64,000 nt of DNA, from positions 22,575-86,574 of the forward strand of contig NZ_FUGD01000065.1 of NCBI RefSeq assembly GCF_900162815.1. Direction: 5' to 3'. Positions 19,398 to 29,611 of the stretch are shown piece by piece. Source of the DNA: Psychrobacter pasteurii (GTDB lineage Bacteria; Pseudomonadota; Gammaproteobacteria; Pseudomonadales; Moraxellaceae). The notes under the pieces were generated by a model. It had not been told where the DNA came from. It searched no databases and was given only the letters and a program-made list of their open reading frames with translations. How positions within the stretch are numbered: the first letter of the stretch is position 1; every line of letters starts with the position of its first letter. Made by a program: the position numbers and the translations under genes.

Positions 19398-22300
19398 ATG
19401 CGACTGATTGAATTACGACTAAAAAACCTAAACTCTCTTAAAGGCGAATGGCACATCGACTTTACCGATGAGGCGTATGTTAACGAAGGCATCTTCGCCA
19501 TTATCGGGCACACTGGGGCGGGCAAGAGTACTATTTTAGACGCCATTTGTTTGGCCTTATACGGCAAAACGCCCCGAATTGATAATATTAGCAAATCAAC
19601 AAACGAAGTTATGACACGGCAAACTGGAGAGTGTCTAGCAGAAGTCGTTATTGATATTAACGGTATCTTATACCGTTGCTATTGGTACCAACATCGCGCT
19701 CGCTGTAATCCAGACGGTAATCTTCAAGATATCACTCACGAGTTGTCACTAGCTAGCGATCATAATGGTCAAAAGGCGGGTACAATTCTTGAAGAAGTAG
19801 CTAAAAATACCAGGAAGAAAATTGTTGAACTCATTAATATGGAGTTTCAACAATTCACTCGCTCTATCATGCTTGCACAAGGTAGTTTTGCCGCGTTCCT
19901 AAAGGCTGGTACCGGTGAGCGTGCCGATATTTTAGAGAAAATCACCGGTACTGATATCTACGCGACCATCTCTAAACAAGTACATGAGAAACGACGAGAA
20001 GAAGAGTCAAAGCTTGACGCACTGCAAGCCAAGCTGCAAGGGTTAGAGCTATTAGATAAAGATACCGAAACTGAATTAAATCAGCAGCTTAAAGACAATA
20101 ACGCTCAATTGGTTGATAAGCGTAAATCAGTTGCCAAGCTTGATGAGCAACTAAAATGGATTCATGAGATTGAACAACTGACACAGCAGATTGCTCAGCT
20201 TAAAACGGATGAAAAATCAGCAATTGAAGCAAAATCTGCTTTTGCAGAGGATGCTATAAGGCTTAATAATGCCAATAAAGTGTTGGAAGTTGAGAGTCTT
20301 TATACTCAAGTGCGTAGTTTTCGTGAATCAAAACATAAACTTGCTCAAGAGCAAACACTTAAATCGCAGCAAATCCCTACTTTAAAACAGCAACTGACAG
20401 AGCAGCAGCAGCAAGTAGCCCAAGCGCAGAAGAATGAAAAACTGGCTGATAAGAGCTTGAGCGATACTTTGCCTATCATTGAGCAAACACGCGAGCTTGA
20501 TAATAAAATCAGTCAGCAACAGATCACACTCAAGCAGCAACAAGACTTACAGCAAACCCATCAGCACAGCTTATCTGACTATAATAAACAGTTAGAGAAA
20601 TACATATCTAATAAAAATGATACACAGCAAAAGCTAAATGACATCAACAGCTACTTACAGAAAAACGAGCATCACCAGCAGCTTAATGTTGATATAAGCA
20701 GCTTAGACGCGCTCGGACAGAGTATCAAAGCACAGATAAAAGACAACTACGAACAATATCAACAGCAGCAACTTAAAGAACAAGATAATATTAAGCTCTC
20801 GAATCAGCTTAAACAGGTTCAAGATAAGCTTCAATCCAATCAAAAACGATACGATGACAAACTGGCTCAGCTGGCTGACGTAAAACAACAGCAAGATACC
20901 TTACTGCAAGGTCAGCCCTTGGCGAAGTTCCGTGAGCAGTTGCAGCATATTGATGCAACCAATACGCAGCTAACAAATATTCATCAGCAACTCGATACTG
21001 TTAAAGAGTTAGCGGCTAATATTAACTCTGAAAAGTCTGCAACTACAAAGCTCAACACAGATATCGAAAACCTGAAAAAAGTAATCGATAGTGCCAATAA
21101 AGACCTTGAAGTGCTTGCTAGGAATAAACAAGACAAACAGGCGCAGGTCGAACAGCAACAGAAAATTATTGAGCTTGAAGCCAAGCTTGAGGATTACATT
21201 GAGCTATTAGAGCAGAATCAGCCCTGCCCGCTTTGTGGTTCTACTGAACATCCAAATGCGGGGAATAAGCCGTCGGATACCAGCGAGCAGCAATCCAAGC
21301 TGAATCAGTTAAAAGAGGCGCTTAATCAGCTTGATACGCAAATCGATACCGCTAAAAATAAGCTAGATGATGATAAACTCTTATGCAACACCACAGAATA
21401 TAAACTGAACGAAACCCAGTCACAATTAACCCAAACTGTGCAGCGTCTTAATGATGCACTGACTTACATACGTGAGCATACAGAGTCCTTAAATGCTCAA
21501 ATAGATAGCACACCTACTAGCGTACAACAGCTGGTAAACAGTGCTGTTGATACAGCATCTAACGATACTTCTAATACAAGCGTACTGACTGATTTAGACC
21601 GATTAATTACCTTCGTTAATAGCACGCCAGCAGATGAGCGACTAGATGAATTACTGTCAATCTGCAAGTCTGTTTCTGATACTATCTATCAAACCCAGCA
21701 AGCACTGCAACAACAAAAGCAGCACATCAATGTATCTTTAGATAAGCAGGATGAGCTGACTAAGCAAATAGCTAATATTGAGCAAGACACAAAGTCTATT
21801 GCAGACCACAATCAGCAGCTTGTTATGGATAGTAAAGATATTGAGAGCAAACAACAGCTGAATCAGCAAAGCATTGATCAGATTAAAAACTCATTGTCAC
21901 AAGGGTTTGACTCATTGTGCTCAGGATTAGAGCAACTTCAAAAGTTAATCAATCGCTATCCAGAAAGCTCAGTAGATGTCAGTCCAGTTGATAATAATTC
22001 ATCCCAGACCCTATCAGGCGGTGACCAGCCTATTGAAAAGCCACTCAAACAACTCATACACTGTATTGATAAGCAGCGCTATCTGGACGATGAAGAATGC
22101 CAAGAGTCTTTACAGCCCTTGCGTGACTTGCGTCAATCAATGAAGAGACTGAATGAAAGGTACTTAGAGCAAACCTCTTTGCAACAGAAGATGTCTGCAC
22201 AGGTGCAAACCTTAGAGACTCATATTGAAAACACGGAGTCCCTAATTGAAAAAGAACAAACTTCTCTACACTCATTATCTGAGGAGATAAAACAGCAGTC

Positions 22301-23411
22301 TAATCATCTGACGCAAATGCAAACTAAGCGCCGTGACTTGTTTGGCGATAAGCAAGTTAACATTGAAGAAAACCAACTACGCGCAGCACTCGATACCGCT
22401 AAAAGTCAGCTTAGCCAACTGCGTGAGCAATACAGCAATAGCCAACACCAATTAAACAGTGTCGAAGCAGATGCTCAGCGTATACAAACTCAGCTCTCTG
22501 AATTAGAAACAACTCTTGCTGAGCAAGAGCGCACATTCATCTCGCAATTAGGCACACTTGAGTTTGATTCTGAAGCGTCTTTTGTGGCTGCTCGACTATC
22601 AAAAGAAGAGCGTGATGCTCTTAATCAAAAGCAGCAGCAGATTAATAATGCGCTAACCTATGCACAAACAACATTAAAGTCAAACGAGCAACAACTGAAA
22701 CAGAAAACTGATAATCCGCAAACTACGGAATCTAAAGAGGATTTACAACAGCAGCTACAACAGCAACAAAGCTTGGTCGATAAGCTCATTGAGCAAGTTG
22801 GCGCTATCAGTCAACAGCTGAAAGCCAATGAAGACCGTAAAGGTCAACAACAGTCTCAGCTTGACGAGATTGATAAACAAAAAGAAAAGCTTAAAGTTTG
22901 GCGTGAACTACACTCACTTATCGGCTCAAATGATGGTAAGAGATACCGCACGTTTGCTCAGGGTCTTACCTTTGAAATTATGGTGAGTAACGCCAATACT
23001 CAGCTACAAAAAATGAGCGACCGTTACGTGCTGGTTCGTGATGAAGAAAATCCGCTTGAGCTGAATGTGATTGACGACTATCAAGGCGGTCAGATACGCA
23101 GTACCAAAAACTTATCGGGCGGTGAAGGCTTCTTAATTAGTCTGGCTCTGGCGCTCGGTTTATCAAGTATGGCCAGCCAAAACATTCGCGTAGACTCCCT
23201 ATTCTTGGATGAAGGCTTTGGTACGCTGGATGAAGACTCACTGGATGTGGCGCTTAGCACCCTGACTAACCTGCAACAAGAAGGCAAATTAATCGGTATT
23301 ATCTCGCACGTACAGGCACTAAAAGACAGAATCCATACTCAGATTAGAGTGGATAAACTCTCAGGCGGCTATAGTAAAATCAGTGGTCCTGGGTGTTCTT
23401 CGAAGGGTTAA
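19398..23411 (+). CDS. sbcC: Nuclease SbcCD subunit C (Rad50-like ATPase)
   Basis: This 1337-residue SMC-like ATPase partners SbcD. It has Walker A GHTGAGKSTILDAI (about 34-47), Q-loop FQQFTRSIMLAQGSFAAFL, and two long coiled coils. The zinc hook CPLCG lies near residue 612. The signature NLSGGEGFLISLALALG and Walker B LFLDEGFGTLDEDSLD are near the C-terminus. E. coli SbcC is about 1050 residues, so the arms are considerably longer here and unusually rich in glutamine. A terminator follows. Confidence 0.96.
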   Translation: MRLIELRLKNLNSLKGEWHIDFTDEAYVNEGIFAIIGHTGAGKSTILDAICLALYGKTPRIDNISKSTNEVMTRQTGECLAEVVIDINGILYRCYWYQHRARCNPDGNLQDITHELSLASDHNGQKAGTILEEVAKNTRKKIVELINMEFQQFTRSIMLAQGSFAAFLKAGTGERADILEKITGTDIYATISKQVHEKRREEESKLDALQAKLQGLELLDKDTETELNQQLKDNNAQLVDKRKSVAKLDEQLKWIHEIEQLTQQIAQLKTDEKSAIEAKSAFAEDAIRLNNANKVLEVESLYTQVRSFRESKHKLAQEQTLKSQQIPTLKQQLTEQQQQVAQAQKNEKLADKSLSDTLPIIEQTRELDNKISQQQITLKQQQDLQQTHQHSLSDYNKQLEKYISNKNDTQQKLNDINSYLQKNEHHQQLNVDISSLDALGQSIKAQIKDNYEQYQQQQLKEQDNIKLSNQLKQVQDKLQSNQKRYDDKLAQLADVKQQQDTLLQGQPLAKFREQLQHIDATNTQLTNIHQQLDTVKELAANINSEKSATTKLNTDIENLKKVIDSANKDLEVLARNKQDKQAQVEQQQKIIELEAKLEDYIELLEQNQPCPLCGSTEHPNAGNKPSDTSEQQSKLNQLKEALNQLDTQIDTAKNKLDDDKLLCNTTEYKLNETQSQLTQTVQRLNDALTYIREHTESLNAQIDSTPTSVQQLVNSAVDTASNDTSNTSVLTDLDRLITFVNSTPADERLDELLSICKSVSDTIYQTQQALQQQKQHINVSLDKQDELTKQIANIEQDTKSIADHNQQLVMDSKDIESKQQLNQQSIDQIKNSLSQGFDSLCSGLEQLQKLINRYPESSVDVSPVDNNSSQTLSGGDQPIEKPLKQLIHCIDKQRYLDDEECQESLQPLRDLRQSMKRLNERYLEQTSLQQKMSAQVQTLETHIENTESLIEKEQTSLHSLSEEIKQQSNHLTQMQTKRRDLFGDKQVNIEENQLRAALDTAKSQLSQLREQYSNSQHQLNSVEADAQRIQTQLSELETTLAEQERTFISQLGTLEFDSEASFVAARLSKEERDALNQKQQQINNALTYAQTTLKSNEQQLKQKTDNPQTTESKEDLQQQLQQQQSLVDKLIEQVGAISQQLKANEDRKGQQQSQLDEIDKQKEKLKVWRELHSLIGSNDGKRYRTFAQGLTFEIMVSNANTQLQKMSDRYVLVRDEENPLELNVIDDYQGGQIRSTKNLSGGEGFLISLALALGLSSMASQNIRVDSLFLDEGFGTLDEDSLDVALSTLTNLQQEGKLIGIISHVQALKDRIHTQIRVDKLSGGYSKISGPGCSSKG

Positions 23412-23449
23412 CCTCTTTGCTTGTTAATACTAAAACCATGAACTAAATA

Positions 23450-23482
23450 AAAAGACCTCTTTATATATAAAGAGGTCTTTTC
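23450..23482. terminator. Bidirectional terminator
   Basis: An AAAAGACCTCTTTA/TAAAGAGGTCTTTT stem lies between the convergent sbcC and glutamate dehydrogenase genes. Confidence 0.93.
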
Positions 23483-23520
23483 TTAGAGAGATATCATTCT
23501 AAATATCTAGTGTTAGCCAA

Positions 23521-26500
23521 TTATTCAGAAATCAGTTTATTAATCTCGCTAATCATAACCGATAACGCAGATAACCCAACCTCAGTAGCATCAAGTTTAG
23601 ACATTTGCTCTGCCATATCTTCGATAGACTGCTTGTGTACTTGCTGCCACCGTTCAAGTGCTTCAGCTGGTTTCTCTTGTGACAACAGCTTATTCATCAT
23701 CTGACGCAGACTTCGTGTCAGCTCATTAAACAAGGCATAACGAGCGCGTCTATCCCAATGATTTTGCTGTGGTAAATGCTCTACATTTAGCATCAACCAA
23801 TCAATATGCAAGTTCTGATACACCTCAAAATACAGCGTTGCAATCTCGTCTACCGGACGATTGTATTGCTCTGCTAATAGTGCTGTATCGAGCGCATCAA
23901 TGGCATATGGCAATATCGCAAAGCTTTGCGCTTGATCCTTTTGTATTCCCAAATCAGTTAAATCTGACACATCTTCTTCAAGATGCGCTTCAAACTGCTG
24001 GGCAATGATGCCTTGTGACTGGGTTAACTCAGAAACACCTTGTTTAAATCTATCAATGGTTGGCGCTACTTGCAAGTCGCTACCAAAGGCGTTGACTAGC
24101 CATACAATACCTTGCTCAAGCACTGAGCGGATTCTGATTTCAAGCTGTAACAGCGTTACCGCATCAACCTTATTATCAAGCGACTCAAGCGTTTTCCAGT
24201 TCTCTGTCACACTAAAGATATCTCTGACAATCGCATAAGCACGGATTAGAGTCGCCACGCCTTGATTGGTCTCTTCAAATAAGCGGAAGATGGCCTCAAT
24301 ACCAAGACGGTTGACCACGCTATTGGTCAGATACGTACTGATGATTTCGCGGTGTAAGCGGTGACGTGTCATTTCATCAAAGAAGCGACCTGCCAGCTCA
24401 TCAGGGAAATATTTACGCAGCTCATTGGTAAAGTACGGATCATCTGGTAAATCTGACTCTAGTAGCTGCTCATATACCCACATTTTGCCATAAGCAAGTA
24501 TCACTGATAGCTCAGGGCGCGTCATGCCTGTACCCGCTTTCATACGCTGCTCAATGACGTCATTGCTAGGCAAGAACTCAATCGCTCTATCAAGACGACC
24601 TTGCGCCTCAAGATAATCGATAATACGTTTATGGTCAGTTAAGTTCTCAGCGCCATCTAAATGACTCAGCTCAAGCGCTTGCGGCTGCAAGTAATTTTGA
24701 CGTAATACCAGATGAGCCACTTCATCAGTCATGCTCTTAAGCAGGTCATTACGCTGCTTGATGGTCATATCGCCCTGCTCGACCACTTTGCCTAGCAAGA
24801 TTTTGATGTTCACTTCATGGTCAGAGCAGTTCACGCCAGCTGAGTTATCAATCGCATCGGTGTATAAATGACCGCCCTCATGATCAGGACCACCAGATAG
24901 AGCGTATTCAATACGGCCCTGCTGTGTACACCCAAGGTTACCGCCCTCACCGATTACACGAGAGCGAATGTCTTCACCGTTCACTCGCACTGCATCGTTA
25001 GCACGGTCGCCCACATCCGCATCACTCTCTGCACGGCTCTTGACATAAGTCCCAATACCACCGTTCCAAATCAAATCAACTGGCGCTGTTAATAATCGAT
25101 TGATCAGCTCATTTGGCGTTAGGTTATCCTCGGAAATATCAAACGCTTCTTTCATCTCATCGCTAATGGCAATCGACTTATCTGAGCGTGAGAACACACC
25201 GCCACCTTGGCTAATCAATGACTTGTCATAATCATCCCAAGTTGAGCGTGGTAAATTAAACAAACGCTCGCGTTCTTCATAAGACGCTTTGGTGTCCGGG
25301 TTTGGATCAATAAAGATATGCAGGTGGTTAAAGGCCTCTTGCAGTTTAATATGCTTGGATAACAACATACCGTTGCCAAACACATCGCCGCTCATATCGC
25401 CAATACCAACGACAGTAAAGTCATCTTTATTTTGGATATCTAAGCCGAGCATTCTAAAGTGACGTTTGACTGATTCCCATGCACCGCGAGCCGTGATACC
25501 CATCGCTTTATGGTCATAACCGACTGAACCACCTGACGCAAAGGCATCATCAAGCCAAAATCCGTACTCTTTAGCCACGCCATTGGCGATGTCAGAGAAG
25601 CTGGCTGTTCCTTTATCGGCTGCAACAACCAAGTATGGGTCATCTTCATCATGACGCACGGTATTATCAGGGTGTACGACATTACCATCGACCAAGTTGT
25701 CGGTCACATCAAGCATACCGCGTAGGAATGTTTGATAACATTCAATGCCCTCTTTTTGAAATACTTCTCGGCCATCGGCAGGGGTTTTCTGCTTAACGAT
25801 AAAGCCGCCCTTTGACCCGACTGGAACGATTACTGCATTTTTCACCATTTGCGCTTTAACCAAACCTAATACCTCGGTACGGAAATCTTCCATACGATCT
25901 GACCAACGCAAACCGCCACGCGCGACTTTACCACCACGTAAGTGAATGGCCTCAACGCGCGGTGAGTAAACAAAAATCTCAAACATTGGTTTTGGTTTAG
26001 GCAGGTTTGGAATCTCACTTGCCGCAAATTTAAATGACAGACGATCTTTACGATTGCCATCACTATCACGCTGATAGAAGTTAGTACGTAACATGGCGTT
26101 GATTAAATCTAAGTACCAACGCAGTATTCTGTCTTCATCTAAACTGTCTACTTTAGCTAGTGCTGCTTTTAATTGCTCTTGGCAGGCTTTGGTTTTGTCT
26201 GCTCGCGCATTGTCGCTGTATTCAGGATTCATACGCGCATCAAACAAGTCAGCAATCATCACAGCGATATCGCCATTTTTAACCAAAGTCTGCTGAATGT
26301 ATTGACTTGAAAACGGCGCTTTAGCTTGCAGGATATAACGCATTAATGCACGTAACACGACCACTTCAAAGGTGTCTAGACGAGTAGCTAATACCAGCTC
26401 ATTGAGCGAATCACTCTCTACATGCCCTGCCCAAATTTGAGCCAAACTGTCTTCAAACTGCTCACGAACTACCGCTAAATCAATGGTTTTCTCATTGCGT

Positions 26501-27438
26501 AGCGTTAGCTCATATTCTTGTAGCCACATTGGCTGTTCTGGTACATCAAACTCATAGGTTTGAGCCGATACCACGAGCACGCCGAAGTTTTCTAAGATAG
26601 GTAGAATATTGGACAAGATAGTTGGCTGATTAAGACCGTACAATTTTAGATGTAGCTGATTGCTGTCATCACCGGTTGATTGATACAGCTTCCAAATCAT
26701 TGGATTGCTGTCACTTAAACTCGCCAAGCGCTTGGTATCCGCCACGCCTGTGCGCACATCAAAGTGCTCTTTATACGCCGCAGGAATCGTATTCAAGTAA
26801 CGCTTGAATATGCTATTGGCCTTTTGCTCACCCAGCGTCTCTAGCATGACTTGCTGATACTGATCACTCCAATCTTCCACCAGACCATTGAGCTCATCTT
26901 CAAGTTCGGTCAAATCAACCGAGTTAATCTCACCCGGCTCAGTGCGCACATGCACATGAACTCTGGCGTGATACGATTCATCAAATTCGGTAGTAAATCC
27001 TGAAGACGTACCATTGAATGCATCGACTAACGCCTTTTGAACTTTCACACGCATACTGGTGTTGAATTTATCGCGAGGGATATAAACCAAGCACGACACA
27101 AAACGCTGATAATGATCTAAGCGGGTAAATAGGCGCAGACGTTTTTTGTCTTTAAGCTGCGCAATACCAGCAACGATAGGATACAGCTCATCGATACCGG
27201 CTTGGAATAAGCCATCACGTGGCAGGCTATTAATGATGTGCATATACTTGTGATAGTTGTAGCCATTTTTAGGAAAGTCAGCCTGCTCCATGATTTTGTT
27301 GGCTTTTTCACGCAGTAGAGGAATCTGCTCAACGCTCAGCTGATATGCCTGTGAGGTTAGCAAGCCGATAAAGCGATACTCACCGATTAGATGACCAGAT
27401 TCATCATATTTATGGATACCTAAGAAATCCATATACAC
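23521..27438 (-). CDS. gdhB: NAD-specific glutamate dehydrogenase, C-terminal part of a disrupted gene
   Basis: This 1305-codon frame carries the catalytic bulk of the large (about 1600-residue) bacterial NAD-glutamate dehydrogenase, which converts glutamate to 2-oxoglutarate and ammonia. Family stretches such as EYRFIGLLTSQAYQ, VARGGLRWSDRMEDFRTEVLGLVKAQMVKNAVIVP, VGIGDMSGDVFGNGMLLS and NCSDHEVNIKILL are intact. The frame has no proper start: GTG 27438 and ATG 27432 lack a ribosome site. Compared with Pseudomonas-type enzymes the first 330 or so residues are not in this frame. The first 104 are in another frame just upstream, and about 235 residues between are missing. Probably a pseudogene, or an N-truncated enzyme if internal initiation occurs. 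Confidence 0.88.
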   Translation of the reverse strand: MYMDFLGIHKYDESGHLIGEYRFIGLLTSQAYQLSVEQIPLLREKANKIMEQADFPKNGYNYHKYMHIINSLPRDGLFQAGIDELYPIVAGIAQLKDKKRLRLFTRLDHYQRFVSCLVYIPRDKFNTSMRVKVQKALVDAFNGTSSGFTTEFDESYHARVHVHVRTEPGEINSVDLTELEDELNGLVEDWSDQYQQVMLETLGEQKANSIFKRYLNTIPAAYKEHFDVRTGVADTKRLASLSDSNPMIWKLYQSTGDDSNQLHLKLYGLNQPTILSNILPILENFGVLVVSAQTYEFDVPEQPMWLQEYELTLRNEKTIDLAVVREQFEDSLAQIWAGHVESDSLNELVLATRLDTFEVVVLRALMRYILQAKAPFSSQYIQQTLVKNGDIAVMIADLFDARMNPEYSDNARADKTKACQEQLKAALAKVDSLDEDRILRWYLDLINAMLRTNFYQRDSDGNRKDRLSFKFAASEIPNLPKPKPMFEIFVYSPRVEAIHLRGGKVARGGLRWSDRMEDFRTEVLGLVKAQMVKNAVIVPVGSKGGFIVKQKTPADGREVFQKEGIECYQTFLRGMLDVTDNLVDGNVVHPDNTVRHDEDDPYLVVAADKGTASFSDIANGVAKEYGFWLDDAFASGGSVGYDHKAMGITARGAWESVKRHFRMLGLDIQNKDDFTVVGIGDMSGDVFGNGMLLSKHIKLQEAFNHLHIFIDPNPDTKASYEERERLFNLPRSTWDDYDKSLISQGGGVFSRSDKSIAISDEMKEAFDISEDNLTPNELINRLLTAPVDLIWNGGIGTYVKSRAESDADVGDRANDAVRVNGEDIRSRVIGEGGNLGCTQQGRIEYALSGGPDHEGGHLYTDAIDNSAGVNCSDHEVNIKILLGKVVEQGDMTIKQRNDLLKSMTDEVAHLVLRQNYLQPQALELSHLDGAENLTDHKRIIDYLEAQGRLDRAIEFLPSNDVIEQRMKAGTGMTRPELSVILAYGKMWVYEQLLESDLPDDPYFTNELRKYFPDELAGRFFDEMTRHRLHREIISTYLTNSVVNRLGIEAIFRLFEETNQGVATLIRAYAIVRDIFSVTENWKTLESLDNKVDAVTLLQLEIRIRSVLEQGIVWLVNAFGSDLQVAPTIDRFKQGVSELTQSQGIIAQQFEAHLEEDVSDLTDLGIQKDQAQSFAILPYAIDALDTALLAEQYNRPVDEIATLYFEVYQNLHIDWLMLNVEHLPQQNHWDRRARYALFNELTRSLRQMMNKLLSQEKPAEALERWQQVHKQSIEDMAEQMSKLDATEVGLSALSVMISEINKLISE

Positions 27439-27742
27439 GTCGGTTGAACGCTACCAATTGCAGTACGCTACGGCCACTGTGGAAATGATGCTCTTCAACG
27501 CTCGGGTTAAACAAACGTAGTGCTGGCTCGTTGTCTTGATAAGATTTTAATAATACAAAATGATGCAGTGCCATGCCTGCTAGGTCGGTATCTGACTCTA
27601 GCCCAGCCAAGCGCCCTGCGACGTTGCGGTAATAGACTGAAATAAAATCTTCCAGCAATGCCTGGTCTTTACTGATATAGCCACTGGCAATATTGGTGAT
27701 ATTTTTAAGACGTTCAGCGCTTAATATAAGCGTGTTTTTCAT
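27410..27742 (-). pseudogene. gdhB: N-terminal fragment of NAD-glutamate dehydrogenase (frameshifted)
   Basis: This is the true 5' end of the gene. ATG 27742 has AAGGGA at a proper distance; ATG 27748 is too close to it. About 102 residues match the N-terminal region of the family (LLEDFISVYYRNVAGRLAG, EPALRLFNPSVEEHHFHSGRSVLQLVAFN). The frame then runs into eight unrelated codons and stops at 27410, while the family sequence resumes in another frame from about residue 340. The join lies near 27436-27448. Confidence 0.85.
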
Positions 27743-28223
27743 ATTCATTCCCTTGTATTTATCTCAACAATTAATTTTTAGTTATGATGAATTGTTTTTT
27801 TAGTTATGATGCAAAATCTTTTGTTATGGAATTTTATTCTACGCCTAGTTTTATTGAGACTAAAGGCTTAAACAATGTTTCATCAATTGCCGTTTTACTC
27901 ATAATTATTAGTAGGTAGTTAGCAATGAAACTCGTCTTGAAATCTGAAATTTTTTATTAAATTATTGATAGATATAACAGATAAGCAGTCGTGCCAGCAA
28001 CTTAAAAGCAATAAACGCGCTATTTGATGATTTATAAAAGAAAGTATTACGTTTAGAATATGGACTTTTTGCCTCAGAAGGTTCTTAATAGACTACCTGC
28101 GCAACCTGACTGACTGACTGGTCTAATAGACTGGAAACTCATGATATTGCAACAATATATAGTTATAGCCAAACGCTAAAAATATAGAAACAGACTTATT
28201 AAATAAAAATCGGATCATTATTT
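27743..28223. promoter_or_regulatory. Intergenic region with half-site repeats upstream of the NemR-like gene
   Basis: This 480-base AT-rich spacer separates the divergent glutamate dehydrogenase and NemR-like genes. GGTCTA-A-TAGAC at 28120-28131 is an inverted pair of GTCTA/TAGAC, about 95 bases before the regulator start. The 8-mer GGTCTAAT recurs at 29382-29389 in front of the alcohol dehydrogenase gene. A further TAGAC lies at 28089-28093. These are candidate operators for the regulator. The rest shows no gene. Confidence 0.4.
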
Positions 28224-28898
28224 ATGACTTCATTATCAACCTCTACGTTTAATACACCGCCCCCCGCTGAAAAGAATCGGGAATACTTAACACCGGATAA
28301 CTGTGGTTTTTTCCAAGACACCAGCGACACCAAGTCGCATTTGTTGGCAACTGGATACAAACTGCTTGCCCATAAAGGCTTTACAGCCGTTGGTATTAAA
28401 CAAATACTAGACACCGCTGGCGTGCCAAAGGGCTCTTTTTACCATTACTTTGCCTCTAAAGAAGCCTTTGGTGAGGCCATCATTAAAGGGTACTTTGAGC
28501 ATTATAAAAACCGCCTTGAAGCCATCTCAGATCAAGAAATCAATGCTCAACAAAAGCTATATAACTATTTTCAGTTCTGGTACAACACTCAGCAAAACGA
28601 ATGTGACCACGAAAAGTGTCTGGTGGTTAAGCTAAGTGGTGAAGTATCAGACATCTCTGACCCCATGCGTGAAGCGCTGGCGGGCGGCTATATGCAAACC
28701 ATCAACTGGATTAGCAAACAAATCAAAGAAGGCTGGGAAGATGGTTCAATACCTAAGACTGAGAACCTAGCTGCAGAGAGTATCGCCAAACGTTGGTATT
28801 ATGCTTGGCTGGGTGCGAGTTTGATTGCTAAGACCAGTCGCTCTAATATTCCCCTTGCTGAAGTGTGGCAAATGACGACATCAGAGCTTGGTCGTTAG
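28224..28898 (+). CDS. nemR: TetR-family regulator, NemR-like electrophile sensor
   Basis: This 224-residue repressor has an N-terminal helix-turn-helix (SHLLATGYKLLAHKGF ... AGVPKGSFYHYFASKEAFGEAI, about 33-85). It follows E. coli NemR closely over its length, including CLVVKLSGEVSDISDPMR and YYAWLGASLIAKTSRS. NemR senses quinones, aldehydes and hypochlorous acid through Cys106 and Lys175. The aligned residues here are Cys132 and Lys203; an extra Cys127 sits nearby. It heads a same-strand run of detoxification genes, which it most likely controls (inference). The N-terminus is about 25 residues longer than in E. coli. Confidence 0.82.
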   Translation: MTSLSTSTFNTPPPAEKNREYLTPDNCGFFQDTSDTKSHLLATGYKLLAHKGFTAVGIKQILDTAGVPKGSFYHYFASKEAFGEAIIKGYFEHYKNRLEAISDQEINAQQKLYNYFQFWYNTQQNECDHEKCLVVKLSGEVSDISDPMREALAGGYMQTINWISKQIKEGWEDGSIPKTENLAAESIAKRWYYAWLGASLIAKTSRSNIPLAEVWQMTTSELGR

Positions 28899-28962
28899 AA
28901 TATTAAATATAAAAGGCGTTTATTGACGTAAGTAACGATATATAGAATAAAAGGGATTTAAA

Positions 28963-29274
28963 ATGAAGTTCAATCATATCGGCATTCCTACTCAAGAAAG
29001 ATTTGAAGGTGAAATTGATTTGCCGCATTTAAAAATGACAGTTTCTGATCACGAAAACAACCCTTACGGTATACAGTGGCAGCGCTATTGGGATGATGCG
29101 CCTTATCCTGATATTGTAAAGACTATCCCCCATGTGGCTTTTGTGGTCGATGACCTAGAAAAAGAGCTTGAAGGTAAGAAGGTTATTATTGAGCCCAACT
29201 CCCCTAGCGAAGGCTTAATCGTAGCTTTTGTTGAAGTCAACGGTGCGCCTATCGAGCTTATGCAGTACTTATAG
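28963..29274 (+). CDS. VOC (glyoxalase-like) family protein
   Basis: This encodes 103 residues, with AAGGGA before the ATG. The vicinal-oxygen-chelate fold is suggested by FNHIGIPTQ at the start, IPHVAFVVDDLEKELEGKKVIIEPN in the middle and VAFVEVNGAPIELMQYL at the end, the usual His and Glu metal-ligand positions. It is short, one VOC module, so it should act as a dimer. The gene lies 64 bases after the NemR-like regulator, and a role in aldehyde handling is inferred from context. Confidence 0.78.
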   Translation: MKFNHIGIPTQERFEGEIDLPHLKMTVSDHENNPYGIQWQRYWDDAPYPDIVKTIPHVAFVVDDLEKELEGKKVIIEPNSPSEGLIVAFVEVNGAPIELMQYL

Positions 29275-29372
29275 CTCACAACACAATCCATAACACAACT
29301 GCAATTATTACCGAATATAATTGGTAGGCGATTGACCTCCTCACCATTTATTAGATAGTTTTGTAAAAATAC

Positions 29373-29387
29373 TAGACGACCGGTCTA
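29373..29387. promoter_or_regulatory. Candidate operator palindrome before the alcohol dehydrogenase gene
   Basis: TAGACGACCGGTCTA has TAGAC/GTCTA outer arms and a perfect GACCGGTC centre. It lies about 225 bases upstream of the alcohol dehydrogenase start, in the 337-base spacer after the VOC gene. The half-site GGTCTAAT also occurs before the NemR-like gene. Binding by that regulator is inference. The remainder of the spacer is AT-rich with nothing else recognised. Confidence 0.5.
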
Positions 29388-29611
29388 ATCCACCTGTATT
29401 ATATCCATTATCAATTACGAACTAGCCTGTCTTAACCATCTAATTTGTAGGCCTAGACTTAATCATTTAACTCCATTTTTTTAAAAAAGCTTCTAACCAC
29501 ATATTCTCAAACTTATTTTCTAGCACAAATATTACCGTTTAAAAACAAATATCAGCGTTTAAAAGAAGCTTTTTTTCATCCTCATTTTTAGCAAATCAAC
29601 CAAGGATTTTT

